Made by a program: the position numbers and the translations under genes. Below are positions 8,611-17,016 of a DNA stretch of 42,269 nt, piece by piece; position 1 is the stretch's first letter; every line of letters starts with the position of its first letter. The DNA is taken from NCBI RefSeq assembly GCF_001187725.1, contig NZ_LGIQ01000008.1:1-42269 (forward strand). The letters run 5' to 3'. The notes beneath the pieces were generated by a model, which was not told the origin of the DNA, did no database searches, and saw only the letters and a list, made by a program, of their open reading frames with translations. The stretch comes from Brevibacillus reuszeri (lineage in GTDB: Bacteria; Bacillota; Bacilli; Brevibacillales; Brevibacillaceae).

Positions 8611-8642
8611 GATCACCTTACATGGATGCATGTAAGGTGATC
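8611..8642 (+). terminator. 13-bp perfect inverted repeat, probable terminator
   Basis: Bases 8611-8623 (gatcaccttacat) pair perfectly with 8630-8642 around a 6-base loop. The following tract (attataac) is not a good U-run, so termination may be weak. It lies 8 bp after the 92-aa gene and before the promoter of the second Tad-like operon. Confidence 0.55.
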
Positions 8643-8685
8643 ATTATAACGAAAATAAAAATCAATAAATAAAAACAAAAAAGAT

Positions 8686-8714
8686 TTGACGAGTGGCGAA
8701 AGATGTAGCAAAAT
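8686..8714 (+). promoter_or_regulatory. Candidate SigA-type promoter of the second Tad-like operon
   Basis: TTGACG at 8686-8691 and CAAAAT at 8709-8714 are separated by 17 bases in an A/T-rich stretch. This is a good -35 with a moderate -10, about 45 bases before the first gene of the operon. Confidence 0.5.
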
Positions 8715-8758
8715 GTCTATTAAAATAATTAAATGTAAAAATATGGGAGAGATGAGAA

Positions 8759-9517
8759 GTGTTGGCGAATAGTGCAATAGAATTAGTCAACCGCTGCTAT
8801 GAAGAGACAAACAGACTGGTTTCGCTACAAGAGTTGAAGGAATCGTTTATCGAGTTTGTTTTTGGAGACTATCAGGAAGAATATATGACTCAACATGATT
8901 TAGAAGATTTCTACGAACACCTAGATCAGCTCCATCTCACCAATTGTCGAAAAGACTTTGATAAAGCGGTAGAAGAGTGGTATATCGTCCAATACGGCTG
9001 CGAGTCTAGTGATGCACACTATCACGACATCTTATTTACTCTTGTAAAGGAAGCAGTTGTATTGTATCAATCACAAAATCGTCTTTCCCTCATCCGTGAC
9101 GTCACAAAGCTTTTGACAGTTCCAAGTGGATTTATCGCTCGATGGAAAAAAGGTATCCTGGGACAGCGTTCCCTGCCAGCATATTTTAAGTATCTGATGA
9201 AGCTGGGGGTTCGGGCTCAGGAGGATATTGAATCATTGGTGGATATGTGGCTTTTAGAATATCCCAATGCTTTTGATAAAAAGCAGCAGCAATTGTTCGC
9301 CAATCCGCCAAGACGAGGCAGACCAAATAATGTAGAGCTTGCATTACTAATCGAGCTTGCGATGAAAGAAAAGCCAGAAATGACTTCTCAAGAACGTGAG
9401 CGCTTGCGGAAAATATACTATTACCACCGAAAATCACTCACCGTTCGAGAGATGGTTGAAAAGTTCAGAAGTTATCTTGCAAGTAAAAATAAGACAACAG
9501 ATTTTCAAGTAGGCTAG
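8759..9517 (+). CDS. Unknown protein, possible DNA-binding regulator, first gene of Tad-like locus 2
   Basis: A 252-aa soluble, charged protein that I do not recognise. The centre has a stretch that could be a helix-turn-helix (RDVTKLLTVPSGFIARWKKG, about 118-137), and near 195 lies a basic PPRRGRPNN motif like an AT-hook. Another helical pair near the end (SLTVREMVEKF) could also be HTH-like. The start is GTG behind gggagagatg. It is separated by two bases from the next gene, so it is co-transcribed with the secretion genes and may regulate them. Function is inferred only from these weak signs. Confidence 0.7.
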   Translation: MLANSAIELVNRCYEETNRLVSLQELKESFIEFVFGDYQEEYMTQHDLEDFYEHLDQLHLTNCRKDFDKAVEEWYIVQYGCESSDAHYHDILFTLVKEAVVLYQSQNRLSLIRDVTKLLTVPSGFIARWKKGILGQRSLPAYFKYLMKLGVRAQEDIESLVDMWLLEYPNAFDKKQQQLFANPPRRGRPNNVELALLIELAMKEKPEMTSQERERLRKIYYYHRKSLTVREMVEKFRSYLASKNKTTDFQVG

Positions 9518-9519
9518 TT

Positions 9520-10395
9520 ATGTACCAAAAAATGAATCAATTTGTCTCCCGATTTCGTGACCTTGAACAGAAGGAGTTCACTCTGACTGGTGAGGAAGAA
9601 CGACGTTGGAAGATGCTTAAGGAAAAACTGGCAGTGCCTCAATTAGCTGAACCCTCAGAGACCATCTCTCGCAAATGCATTGCCGTAACAAGTCTCTATG
9701 CTCAATCTGGCGCCAGTTTTATATCTGGAAATATCGCGTATGCATGGGCCGGAAAGGGAGTACCTGTTACTCTGTGTGAACGTCCGAATGCGATTTCCTA
9801 CTTTTACTTTGCGCTTGATTATGAGCGCAGGGCCAAGCAACGAGAGAATACTTCCACATCACAGCTCCTCATGCAAAATAATTATCTTCGCATCCAGATG
9901 GAATCCCCTTTGAATCTTCAACAGAAACCTTCCAGCACAGACATAGCCAGTTGGCTTCTCCGAGTAAGCAAGGATAGCCCGATCGTTATTATTGATATAT
10001 CTTCTGGTTGGACAGAAGACGAGACGAATCAAATGTTTGAAATGGCTGATGAAATATGGGTTGTCTTTGATGCAGATCTCGCTCGTCTTACGCGATTGTT
10101 TCTAACAGAGGCAGCACCAATCTGGTGGACGACTCAAAAGAGCAAAATCAGGTTTATTGCGAATAAATGGAATAATCAGCTCGCAAAGTCCAGCGTTATG
10201 AAAAAAGTAGAGGGAACTCTTTCTCTTTGGAACAGTGAGTTTACCCTCTCCAAGGTAGAATGTATGCTTCCGCTGATAGATGGTGAGAGAACAGCAACCG
10301 CCCATTCAAAGGGAAACTTGTTATTAGAGAGCTTTCCGGAAGAAGAAAGTGAGTTCCAATCATTGATTCCTGCTTATAAAGGAAGGATGTTATGA
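9520..10395 (+). CDS. MinD/TadZ-like protein with degenerate P-loop, locus 2 (first copy)
   Basis: A 291-aa protein with the outline of a MinD/ParA-type ATPase. A strand IAVTSLY leads into QSGASF (62-67), followed by a helix and PVTLCERPN; later come IVIIDISSGW and ADEIWVVFDADLARLTR. The position that should hold the P-loop lysines (KGGVGKT in the locus 1 paralogue) lacks Lys altogether, so ATP hydrolysis is doubtful. An N-terminal helical region of about 50 residues precedes the fold. The likely role is a structural or positioning partner of the TadA-like motor. Its stop overlaps the next start by 4 bases. Confidence 0.75.
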   Translation: MYQKMNQFVSRFRDLEQKEFTLTGEEERRWKMLKEKLAVPQLAEPSETISRKCIAVTSLYAQSGASFISGNIAYAWAGKGVPVTLCERPNAISYFYFALDYERRAKQRENTSTSQLLMQNNYLRIQMESPLNLQQKPSSTDIASWLLRVSKDSPIVIIDISSGWTEDETNQMFEMADEIWVVFDADLARLTRLFLTEAAPIWWTTQKSKIRFIANKWNNQLAKSSVMKKVEGTLSLWNSEFTLSKVECMLPLIDGERTATAHSKGNLLLESFPEEESEFQSLIPAYKGRML

Positions 10396-11180
10396 AGAAG
10401 CAAACCTTGTTTTTAATCTGCTTGATATCTTTTCTGTTGGCAGGTTCATCCTTCTACGCAGCTACACAGTATATAGATGTGATGGCAGCCGAACGATTAT
10501 TTGCCCCAGTTGTAAAAGTCGCTCCAGGTAAAGAAATCTCTCCGTTTGAACCGATTACGCAAGATGATGTTGTACTCGTGCAGGAGGGAATAGATGAAAT
10601 ACTGCCTGATTCCGCTCGTGATCTAGAGAGTGTTTTAGGAAAGCGTAGTACGCAGAGCATGTATGAAGGAGAGCAATTGCTTACAAAAAAATTAACTGAC
10701 TCTCAGTTGTTACCAGAAAAGGGACAGGCAAGATACGAATTTCCGTTATTGGCCATACAACCTATGACTGAATTGCGAAAAGGGGATCATGTAAAAATAT
10801 GGGTGAAGTACAAGGCGATTCATGAACTACAAGACTATCCGGAACCTCTGCAATTCAAAAAAACAAATGACACAGCAGAGTTCTTGTTTGAAAGTCAGTT
10901 GGCAAGTGTCAGGGATAGTAATGGGATAGAAATTTATACTTTGAAGCCAAGCCTACTCCCCTCTCCTGACCACATGGATGCAGTGTTTAATGGCTCTCGC
11001 CAAAAGCCGCTATTAAATAGCGAAAAACGGTATAGAGACTACAGAGTGCAGCCAACTGCTCTACCGGCATTTATCGGTTTTAATCTAACCGATCAACAGT
11101 ATGTGATTCTCAATGAGGCAATGACATATGGAGTTGTACAGGTCGGTCATATCATGGTTTCAAAGGAGCAAGCTTCATGA
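10392..11180 (+). CDS. CpaB-like SAF-domain membrane protein, locus 2
   Basis: A 262-aa protein with one N-terminal membrane helix (about 4-22) and an extracytoplasmic SAF-like domain. The sequence VKVAPGKEISPFEPITQDDVVL, split here as VKVAPGKEIS then FEPITQDDVVL, is the typical SAF opening, followed by LGKRSTQSMYEGEQLL. A later block (RKGDHVKIWVKY; GFNLTDQQYVILNEAMTYG) matches the CpaB arrangement seen in the 242-aa protein of locus 1. It overlaps both neighbours by 4 bases and lies between the two MinD-like genes. Confidence 0.78.
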   Translation: MKKQTLFLICLISFLLAGSSFYAATQYIDVMAAERLFAPVVKVAPGKEISPFEPITQDDVVLVQEGIDEILPDSARDLESVLGKRSTQSMYEGEQLLTKKLTDSQLLPEKGQARYEFPLLAIQPMTELRKGDHVKIWVKYKAIHELQDYPEPLQFKKTNDTAEFLFESQLASVRDSNGIEIYTLKPSLLPSPDHMDAVFNGSRQKPLLNSEKRYRDYRVQPTALPAFIGFNLTDQQYVILNEAMTYGVVQVGHIMVSKEQAS

Positions 11181-12295
11181 AAATTTTGGTGTGCTATCCT
11201 ATGAAGTCGTTAGTGAAAACATATATGCCCCCTTCTTCCGAGGCTTTGGTAGCAGAGTCTCCCGAGGATTTTCAGAGACTGGTTCATATCTATCAGCCTG
11301 ATTCTGCCGTTGTTTTTTCTGAGATGTTTACAACACCAGCCTGGGTATGGCTCCCAGCCGTGAGATCGTCATTATCGAAGCAAGTACCGCTTATTATTGT
11401 TCCGTTGTACAGAGATGAATCGATTATTAAACAGGTAATAGAAGAGCTAATGTTAGAGGGAATCTATTTGCTTTCAGCGCAGCTGTCACAGGAAGAAATT
11501 CGGAGTAGGATTGGAACCATTCTTGGGTTTATAGGAGAGTCATCTGGCTATACGGAGGGTGAACGCGAGGGACTTGTTTACTCCCTTATGAGTTATGGAG
11601 CTGCTGGAATCACTACTTTCTGTATCAACTATCCAATCCTGTTAGCAAAACAATACCCTGACAAGTCCATCGTCGTACTTGATATGAACAGGATGAAACC
11701 GGATTTGACGAGATTTTTTAAGCTGCATCATAATCAGCTGGCTCTCTTTCGACCCGATTTTTTGGATATTCATACTGCAGCAAATCGAAAGTGGAGAAGC
11801 GTATGCAAACAAAGCAAGCACAGGCCAAATCTATACTATGCACACGCAGCAAGCTTGTGGAAGAGCTGGGAAATTACGAATTTGATCGCGGCCTTCCGAA
11901 AACAGTTTGATTACGTATATATCGACTGGGGCTATTGTTTCCCTGAGACGGAAGCCATGCAACGATTACTGTATACGGCTGATCGTAATCTATTGTTTGT
12001 TCGGGCAGATCCATTCAGTATAGAAAGCTCTAGAGAGTGGATTCGATCCTGGAGGGAAAAGGGCGTCCAGTGTGAGGTGTTGCTAAGTCATCTGGATCAA
12101 GGCCAGCCATACCGAATTGGTGAGGACATTGCTATATATGGGGTTGTACCGCGTATTTCCGAGAGTAGACTGATGGAATCCCAACGCAGCAACAGTATTT
12201 TGGTTGAGGAGTTTTTTCCACCCAAAGTGTACATCAGTAGCTTGAAAGAAATTGCAAAAGCTGAGTACGGAGTAAGGAAAGCGGTGTCGAGTTGA
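11177..12295 (+). CDS. CpaE-like protein with degenerate P-loop, locus 2 (second copy)
   Basis: A 372-aa protein. The N-terminal ~120 residues look like a receiver-type alpha/beta domain without a clear acidic pocket. The rest resembles the MinD/CpaE fold: SLMSYGAAGITTF (136-148) stands where the P-loop should be, then VVLDMNRMKPDLTRFF, later FDYVYIDWG and LLFVRADPFSIES. The P-loop glycines and threonines survive (GAAGITT), but the lysine is replaced by Ile. It is therefore probably a non-hydrolysing CpaE relative. It is coupled to the genes on both sides. Confidence 0.75.
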   Translation: MKILVCYPMKSLVKTYMPPSSEALVAESPEDFQRLVHIYQPDSAVVFSEMFTTPAWVWLPAVRSSLSKQVPLIIVPLYRDESIIKQVIEELMLEGIYLLSAQLSQEEIRSRIGTILGFIGESSGYTEGEREGLVYSLMSYGAAGITTFCINYPILLAKQYPDKSIVVLDMNRMKPDLTRFFKLHHNQLALFRPDFLDIHTAANRKWRSVCKQSKHRPNLYYAHAASLWKSWEITNLIAAFRKQFDYVYIDWGYCFPETEAMQRLLYTADRNLLFVRADPFSIESSREWIRSWREKGVQCEVLLSHLDQGQPYRIGEDIAIYGVVPRISESRLMESQRSNSILVEEFFPPKVYISSLKEIAKAEYGVRKAVSS

Positions 12296-13644
12296 TGAAA
12301 ATAATGGAGCCTCAATGGACGGCATCACGCTTGCAGAGCGTTGAGGATATGAAACAGGCAGCCAGAGATTATCTCAATCATTTTGGGAAAACCAAAGATG
12401 AAAAAATCGAGATGCAACGGATTCTATCGATGGCAGAGCAAGGTGACCGTGACAGCCATAATCATATTATTCTTCGGCTGCAGCATTATTTTGAAGAAGT
12501 CATAAAACGTCCAATTACTGAAGAAATTTTACCGCATGTCAACGGATATGAAGGTCTAACATTTGCAACATATGGTTGGGGAATATTGGATGCTGTGCTT
12601 CATCTTTCTCCATGGGTAGAAGAAGTGCGAATCTCTGCAAATAAAAACGTGGCTTATTTGGAACAAGGGGTAAAAAAGTTTCTTCCGTATGTCCCTACCT
12701 GGAAAGAAGTCGAGACCCTCCAACAAAAGCTTACGAATGCGGCAGGTCTTTCCTTTAATGAGAAGAAACCGCGCTTGAGCGGCTACCTGGAAGCTTTAAA
12801 GGCGAGGTTAACGATGTTTACGTTTCCGTATTCCAGAGTGCCCACCATTCTCGTAAGACGCTTTACGACTCCGTCTTTTTCATTGGATAACCTGAGGACG
12901 CAGAAGCAGTCTACATTTGATCAGAGAGTTCAATGGTTATTGGAACAACAAGTCTACGGGAGAGGAAATGTACTGGTCATAGGACCGATGGCAGCAGGCA
13001 AGACAACACTCATGCTATGCATGTTAAAGCTCAAGGATCCACTTGCCGAGTACGTTACTATTTTTGAAAGTGAGCATGAGATGCGGGTTGGCGATTTCTG
13101 GCCAGGAGAAGTCATTGAACTGCAAAATGTTGAGGAAATTGGAATTGAGCTCGCACATTGCTTCAAGGATATGTACCGATCTACAGCTAATACGATTTTG
13201 ATTGGGGAGATCAGGGAACCTATCGAAGCCTACCATTTTATCAATGCAGGTATAAGAGGAACAGACGCAACAATTGGAGCGATGCACGAGCGTTTTCCAC
13301 ATAAAGCGCTGCAGGACTTGACAGATCTTGTTTATCAGTATGGAGGAAGAAGTATTGAATTGACTCAGGAGAGAATCAGCAGAGCGGTCAATTTTGTTAA
13401 CTCACTTACTTATCGCAATAATGGTCATCGCTTCATTGATGCTATTCATGTTACAGAATGGAATGAAACGTTTAATCGTGTGGACTCCGTACCGTTAGTT
13501 AGTCGCAATATGCAGACAGGGGAATACGAATGGACGGGTCAAAAGATCAGTCCAGAGTTGATTGAATATATGTGTTATATCGGGAAGGCAGAAATTGATG
13601 TTTTGAGAGAGCTAAGACTCACGGATATAGGTAGACAAATATGA
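12295..13644 (+). CDS. TadA/CpaF-like secretion ATPase, locus 2
   Basis: A 449-aa VirB11/CpaF-type motor. Walker A GPMAAGKTT lies at 230-238 and the Walker B region ANTILIGEIRE has its Glu near 305. A downstream ATIGAMHERFPHKAL block is the His-box-like part. All nucleotide-handling motifs are present, unlike the two MinD-like neighbours, so this is probably the only working ATPase of the locus. ATG 12295 overlaps the preceding stop by one base; an in-frame TTG lies just before it. It shares only the core motifs with the locus 1 TadA, so it is a divergent paralogue. Confidence 0.9.
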   Translation: MKIMEPQWTASRLQSVEDMKQAARDYLNHFGKTKDEKIEMQRILSMAEQGDRDSHNHIILRLQHYFEEVIKRPITEEILPHVNGYEGLTFATYGWGILDAVLHLSPWVEEVRISANKNVAYLEQGVKKFLPYVPTWKEVETLQQKLTNAAGLSFNEKKPRLSGYLEALKARLTMFTFPYSRVPTILVRRFTTPSFSLDNLRTQKQSTFDQRVQWLLEQQVYGRGNVLVIGPMAAGKTTLMLCMLKLKDPLAEYVTIFESEHEMRVGDFWPGEVIELQNVEEIGIELAHCFKDMYRSTANTILIGEIREPIEAYHFINAGIRGTDATIGAMHERFPHKALQDLTDLVYQYGGRSIELTQERISRAVNFVNSLTYRNNGHRFIDAIHVTEWNETFNRVDSVPLVSRNMQTGEYEWTGQKISPELIEYMCYIGKAEIDVLRELRLTDIGRQI

Positions 13645-14540
13645 TGTACCTGCTACTCGTTCCTATGTTTTTATGTCTCTTTGTCGCCTTTTTGTTCCTT
13701 GGAGTGCATTTGAACAGACGTTGGTCAACTCCACGCGTTTTCTTTCCACAAACCGTGACTGTCTGGAGAGAAAAATTTTTGCAGGACCCAACTAGACGTC
13801 TGATATACGAAACATATGATCGTTGGTGCCATATTGCGGGAGGTACGCCAGAGGCTCATCTGCTGCTATCTCTAATAGGCGCAGTGGCTGGCTTTATATC
13901 TGGTGTACTAGTAGGAAACCTTATTGTTTCAATGTCTCTGTTCCTTTTATTTTTGCTGTTGCCGACCCTTCTACTTTACGCACGTTTCACCGTTCGTATT
14001 AATAAGAAAATTAACTCGTTTTGCAGGTTTGTAGAATTGTTTTCCCGGTATTATAACAGTCGCAAAAATATTATCCTGACCTTTCGTGACATGATCGATG
14101 AATGTCCAAAAGAATTGCTTCCCGAACTATTGCTCTTGAATAACAGTCTCGCGGATGGTGGTAATCCAGTAACAGCTATTGAACAATTTGCTGAGCGCCT
14201 GGATCACCCGTGGGCTTTTGATTTTGCCACATATATTGCAAGTGGCTTAGAGGGAGAGACAGAGGACATTCAGTCCCCACTCAACAGACTTACGAATGAA
14301 ATGTTTGTCCAGCAGGATGAAAAAGAAGAGAGAGATAGTGAGATTTATTCGATATGGATTAGTCTGTTAGTCGTCATAGCTATTTGTGTTTGCCTGATTC
14401 CCTACAATCAAAGTCTTCTAAAAGATTCTTATCGTCTTTATTTTTATACGCCTGATGGACAGGCCATATTGGCTCTAGCAGTAACGGTATGGTGCTTTTC
14501 TATTTTGCTGGCCTTTATTTGGGGACGGAGGTATCGCTAA
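13641..14540 (+). CDS. TadB-like membrane protein, locus 2
   Basis: A 299-aa membrane protein. Strongly hydrophobic segments lie near 2-24, 72-115, 235-253 and 273-293, flanking a cytoplasmic helical domain (about 120-230) with RFVELFSRYYNSRKNI and NSLADGGNPVTAIEQF. This helix pattern is that of the type II secretion F/TadB family, though sequence similarity is weak. It follows the TadA-like gene with an ATGA overlap, in the canonical TadA-TadB-TadC order. Confidence 0.75.
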   Translation: MMYLLLVPMFLCLFVAFLFLGVHLNRRWSTPRVFFPQTVTVWREKFLQDPTRRLIYETYDRWCHIAGGTPEAHLLLSLIGAVAGFISGVLVGNLIVSMSLFLLFLLLPTLLLYARFTVRINKKINSFCRFVELFSRYYNSRKNIILTFRDMIDECPKELLPELLLLNNSLADGGNPVTAIEQFAERLDHPWAFDFATYIASGLEGETEDIQSPLNRLTNEMFVQQDEKEERDSEIYSIWISLLVVIAICVCLIPYNQSLLKDSYRLYFYTPDGQAILALAVTVWCFSILLAFIWGRRYR

Positions 14541-15379
14541 TGCCACTGACAGTGATGTACATGTATTTGGGATTGGGAACACTCTTCGTCTTTATCGCCT
14601 CATTCGTGGTAGGCAAATATATAGCCAGCTCATCAAAACCAAAACTTTTCGTATCAGGTGTTTGGTGGAGGAAATGGGAGAGATCCTTAAACATGGATGA
14701 GGACGAACATTGGGATCAATTGCTCTCCAGGGCGGGGCGGCCGTTTGGGTGGGGGAAGGCGGAGTGGGTTTTTCTTCAACTCCTCTGTGGCAGTGGGGTA
14801 TGCATTCTGATTCTACTTTGGGTCATGGCTAGTCGTGTGGAGTCGTTCCCTCTTCTTTCCATGTGTTTGGCTTCTGCCGGTAGTTTTATGTTGCCCTACA
14901 TAGGATTGAAAATGTGGGCGGGGCATCGTGAGGATCTATTAAGTAACGACATTGCCCGATTTATCAACCGCTACGTCACACTGTTGGAAAATCAGGTTCC
15001 CATTTACAGTGCCATGGTGAAAGCAGCAAGGCCTACACGAAAACTTAAGGAATATGTCCCTACGTTATCAGAGTGGAATAAAGACCCTAATGAAGCGCTG
15101 GAGAGCTTCAAACGCAAAATAGGAATAGACGACGGAGTTATTCTTGTTTCCAGTATGAGAACGATTGAGCAGCTTAGCGAGGGACAAGTCAGTGTAACCA
15201 TGCAGCGGATGGAGTGGGCAGTTGATCACCGTAGAATGTTCCGTCACCGAAAGAAAATCAAATCATTAGGGATTGGCTACAGTGTGATTGTTTACCCAGC
15301 CTTTTATATGGGGCTCTTGGTTGCTATGTTCCCGTGGTACAAGCTGCTTACGGAAATTCTCGACAAATATCTAATCTGA
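14540..15379 (+). CDS. TadC-like membrane protein, locus 2
   Basis: A 279-aa membrane protein: N-terminal helix (about 3-24), helix pair near 72-120, helical cytoplasmic domain and C-terminal helix (SVIVYPAFYMGLLVAMFPWY). It is the likely second F-type platform protein. ATG 14540 is chosen because ggagg sits eight bases upstream and the start overlaps the preceding stop by one base; an in-frame start at 14489 has no such support. It precedes the cluster of tiny membrane proteins. Confidence 0.78.
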   Translation: MPLTVMYMYLGLGTLFVFIASFVVGKYIASSSKPKLFVSGVWWRKWERSLNMDEDEHWDQLLSRAGRPFGWGKAEWVFLQLLCGSGVCILILLWVMASRVESFPLLSMCLASAGSFMLPYIGLKMWAGHREDLLSNDIARFINRYVTLLENQVPIYSAMVKAARPTRKLKEYVPTLSEWNKDPNEALESFKRKIGIDDGVILVSSMRTIEQLSEGQVSVTMQRMEWAVDHRRMFRHRKKIKSLGIGYSVIVYPAFYMGLLVAMFPWYKLLTEILDKYLI

Positions 15380-15392
15380 GGAGGAACTGCCC

Positions 15393-15539
15393 ATGACCAA
15401 GCTCTTATCTATCATCATGTGCATTGTGTTCTCTTTGGGCATCATCGTCTCAAGTCTTTCCAATATTAATAGCTCAGTGGTCAGAGACGGGGGATTAAGA
15501 GATCGTGCGGTCAGCTGGATAGATCAAGCGATCCCATGA
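15393..15539 (+). CDS. 48-aa single-pass membrane peptide, locus 2
   Basis: A short gene with an excellent gaggagga site 13 bases after the TadC-like stop. It encodes 48 aa: MTKLLSIIMCIVFSLGIIVS, then a polar tail SLSNINSSVVRDGG and RDRAVSWIDQAIP. One membrane helix near the N-terminus is the only feature. There is no Gly plus Glu+5 prepilin signature. It could be a pilin-like subunit or an assembly peptide. The reading frame is my own translation of this stretch. Confidence 0.7.
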   Translation: MTKLLSIIMCIVFSLGIIVSSLSNINSSVVRDGGLRDRAVSWIDQAIP

Positions 15540-15598
15540 GTATTCATTGCTGAATCGGAAATCCAATTACAAATAGTAGACAGAGGAGAGTGTCGTGT

Positions 15599-15799
15599 AT
15601 GTCAAAAATGTTCTTCATCTTTTTAGCATGCGTTATGGTTTTAGGGATTGGAGTGAGCTCCTACGGTAACGAATTAAGTCCGGCAGCGAATGATTCTGCA
15701 GAAAGCATTAATCGCTCGATTACTTCTCTTAATTACGACACCAGAAACGAAAATATTAACTTCCGGATGCAAAATGGCACATCCTACACGTCAAACTGA
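15599..15799 (+). CDS. 66-aa secreted or membrane-anchored small protein, locus 2
   Basis: A 66-aa protein with an N-terminal hydrophobic segment (FFIFLACVMVLGIGVS) resembling a signal peptide with possible cleavage after SSYG, and a polar Asn/Ser-rich tail (SPAANDSAESINRSITSLN). ATG 15599 follows gaggagag by eight bases; an upstream in-frame GTG overlaps that site and is rejected. Its stop overlaps the next ATG by one base. The mature part of about 40 aa is the size of a Flp pilin, but it lacks the Flp hydrophobic core after a leader. Confidence 0.7.
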   Translation: MSKMFFIFLACVMVLGIGVSSYGNELSPAANDSAESINRSITSLNYDTRNENINFRMQNGTSYTSN

Positions 15800-15942
15800 T
15801 GCTTCACCATCACGTGTTTTTAATTGTTTTAATCATGGTAGGGAGCTTGGTATCGATTTTTTGGGCTTCCGAGCCAGAGGAAAATTTGCGCCAGACACAA
15901 CAGGAGAGGGTGTATAGAGCGGCGACTGTCATCTTTCATTAA
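15799..15942 (+). CDS. 47-aa single-pass membrane peptide, locus 2
   Basis: This frame starts with an ATG that shares one base with the preceding stop (A of TGATG) and encodes 47 aa. A hydrophobic helix (HHVFLIVLIMVGSLVSIFW) is followed by a charged tail (ASEPEENLRQTQQERVYRA). The overlap suggests translation by re-initiation. I do not recognise a family. The reading frame is my own translation. Confidence 0.6.
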   Translation: MLHHHVFLIVLIMVGSLVSIFWASEPEENLRQTQQERVYRAATVIFH

Positions 15943-15966
15943 TAAGTTACGGGCGCTCTCGGGTAA

Positions 15967-16374
15967 ATGGTAAAAGCTAAGGTGTTTCTTATATGTTTGT
16001 CGGTGTTGATCATTGTTACGTCTGCACTTGGAGCGTACCACATGTATGCGATGGAGCGAGCTATTGCTCGAGGTATATATGCAGATATCCTCGACGACAT
16101 GCAGGATATTGGCTATCTGGAGCCTTCTTTGGCCGATTACTACCTTGAAAAAATGGGGGATCTGGGCTGGGACGTAAGTGTGGATGTATTTGCAGGGAGC
16201 TGGCCGCGAGTAGAGAATGAGCGCGCTCGAAAGGAAAGGCAGGAATCTGTGACGCTTGCATTGACGGTCACTCCTTCGAGAGTCGCACAATGGATGCATC
16301 GATTTGCGGAAGGTGAGGTTTCGTTTTCTTTTGCAGGAAGCCGCCCCTCTGAATATTTTGATCCGAGGTGGTAG
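15967..16374 (+). CDS. TadE/pseudopilin-like protein, locus 2
   Basis: A 135-aa protein with an N-terminal membrane helix (KVFLICLSVLIIVTSALGAY) and an extracytoplasmic domain with a region rich in Asp and Glu, then ESVTLALTVTPSRVAQWMHR. Shape and size are those of small TadE-like pseudopilins, but no leader with Gly and Glu+5 is visible. The ATG has no clear ribosome binding site, which is unusual in this operon. Function is inferred from context. Confidence 0.7.
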   Translation: MVKAKVFLICLSVLIIVTSALGAYHMYAMERAIARGIYADILDDMQDIGYLEPSLADYYLEKMGDLGWDVSVDVFAGSWPRVENERARKERQESVTLALTVTPSRVAQWMHRFAEGEVSFSFAGSRPSEYFDPRW

Positions 16375-16386
16375 AGGGTGAATAAA

Positions 16387-16530
16387 ATGATTACCATCTT
16401 GGTACTGCTAGCATTGGTACTGCCTTTGACAGTAAATCTTCTGATTGCCGGACCTGATAATTTATTGTCTGCATGCACGCGATTTTTCGGTGAGTTGCTC
16501 AATAGTGTGACTCGCTTTGGTACAAGCTGA
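16387..16530 (+). CDS. 47-aa single-pass membrane peptide, locus 2
   Basis: A 47-aa frame preceded by gagggtg and overlapping the next ATG by one base (TGATG). It encodes MITILVLLALVLPLTVNLLI and then a short amphipathic tail (DNLLSACTRFFGELLNSV). It looks like a small membrane subunit. The tail might lie along the membrane. No family is recognised. The translation is my own. Confidence 0.6.
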   Translation: MITILVLLALVLPLTVNLLIAGPDNLLSACTRFFGELLNSVTRFGTS

Positions 16531-16949
16531 TGGGACAGCTCATTGCAGTTATTCTCAATGTTATGGTGCTTTTGGTCGTGCCGTTAGGTATTTTGCAAGC
16601 CCATACGGTGATTCAGGCAAGAAATGAGCTTCTGGAGGTCAGTGCTGCTGCTGCCAAATATGTCAGCAATCACGGCGGTATGAATGAAGCTCTTATCCAG
16701 CAGGAGGTACGGGCATATATATCCCGTGAGCTGACAGAAAAACGCATGTCTCTCTCCGAGCCGGAGCTCGCTGTCACTGTCACTCGCATTCGCGCAGCTG
16801 ATCCGATTCTTTGGAGCCATGAGGATGAGTTTGTGCTGCAAATGTCGATTCCCTTTCCGCAGTTTACGATGCTGATTCCAATGCCTGCAAAAACATTGCA
16901 AGTCATCCGGCAAGGGACGATTAATGTGATGGATTACGACTTATCATAA
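16530..16949 (+). CDS. TadE/TadG-like pseudopilin, locus 2
   Basis: A 139-aa protein with an N-terminal helix (LIAVILNVMVLLVVPLGILQ) and an Ala-rich segment (ARNELLEVSAAAAKYVSNHG) typical of TadE/TadG-like proteins. A soluble domain (PELAVTVTRIRAADPILWS, then FVLQMSIPFPQFTMLIP) follows. Its ATG overlaps the preceding 47-aa frame by one base. It is probably a minor pilin or shaft component. The N-terminal leader is very short and has no cleavage motif. Confidence 0.7.
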   Translation: MGQLIAVILNVMVLLVVPLGILQAHTVIQARNELLEVSAAAAKYVSNHGGMNEALIQQEVRAYISRELTEKRMSLSEPELAVTVTRIRAADPILWSHEDEFVLQMSIPFPQFTMLIPMPAKTLQVIRQGTINVMDYDLS

Positions 16950-17016
16950 TCGCTCCAGTTAGGAGGCTAACGATACGGGAATCAATGTCTTATCCATATC
17001 GGTCATCCTGTTCTTT

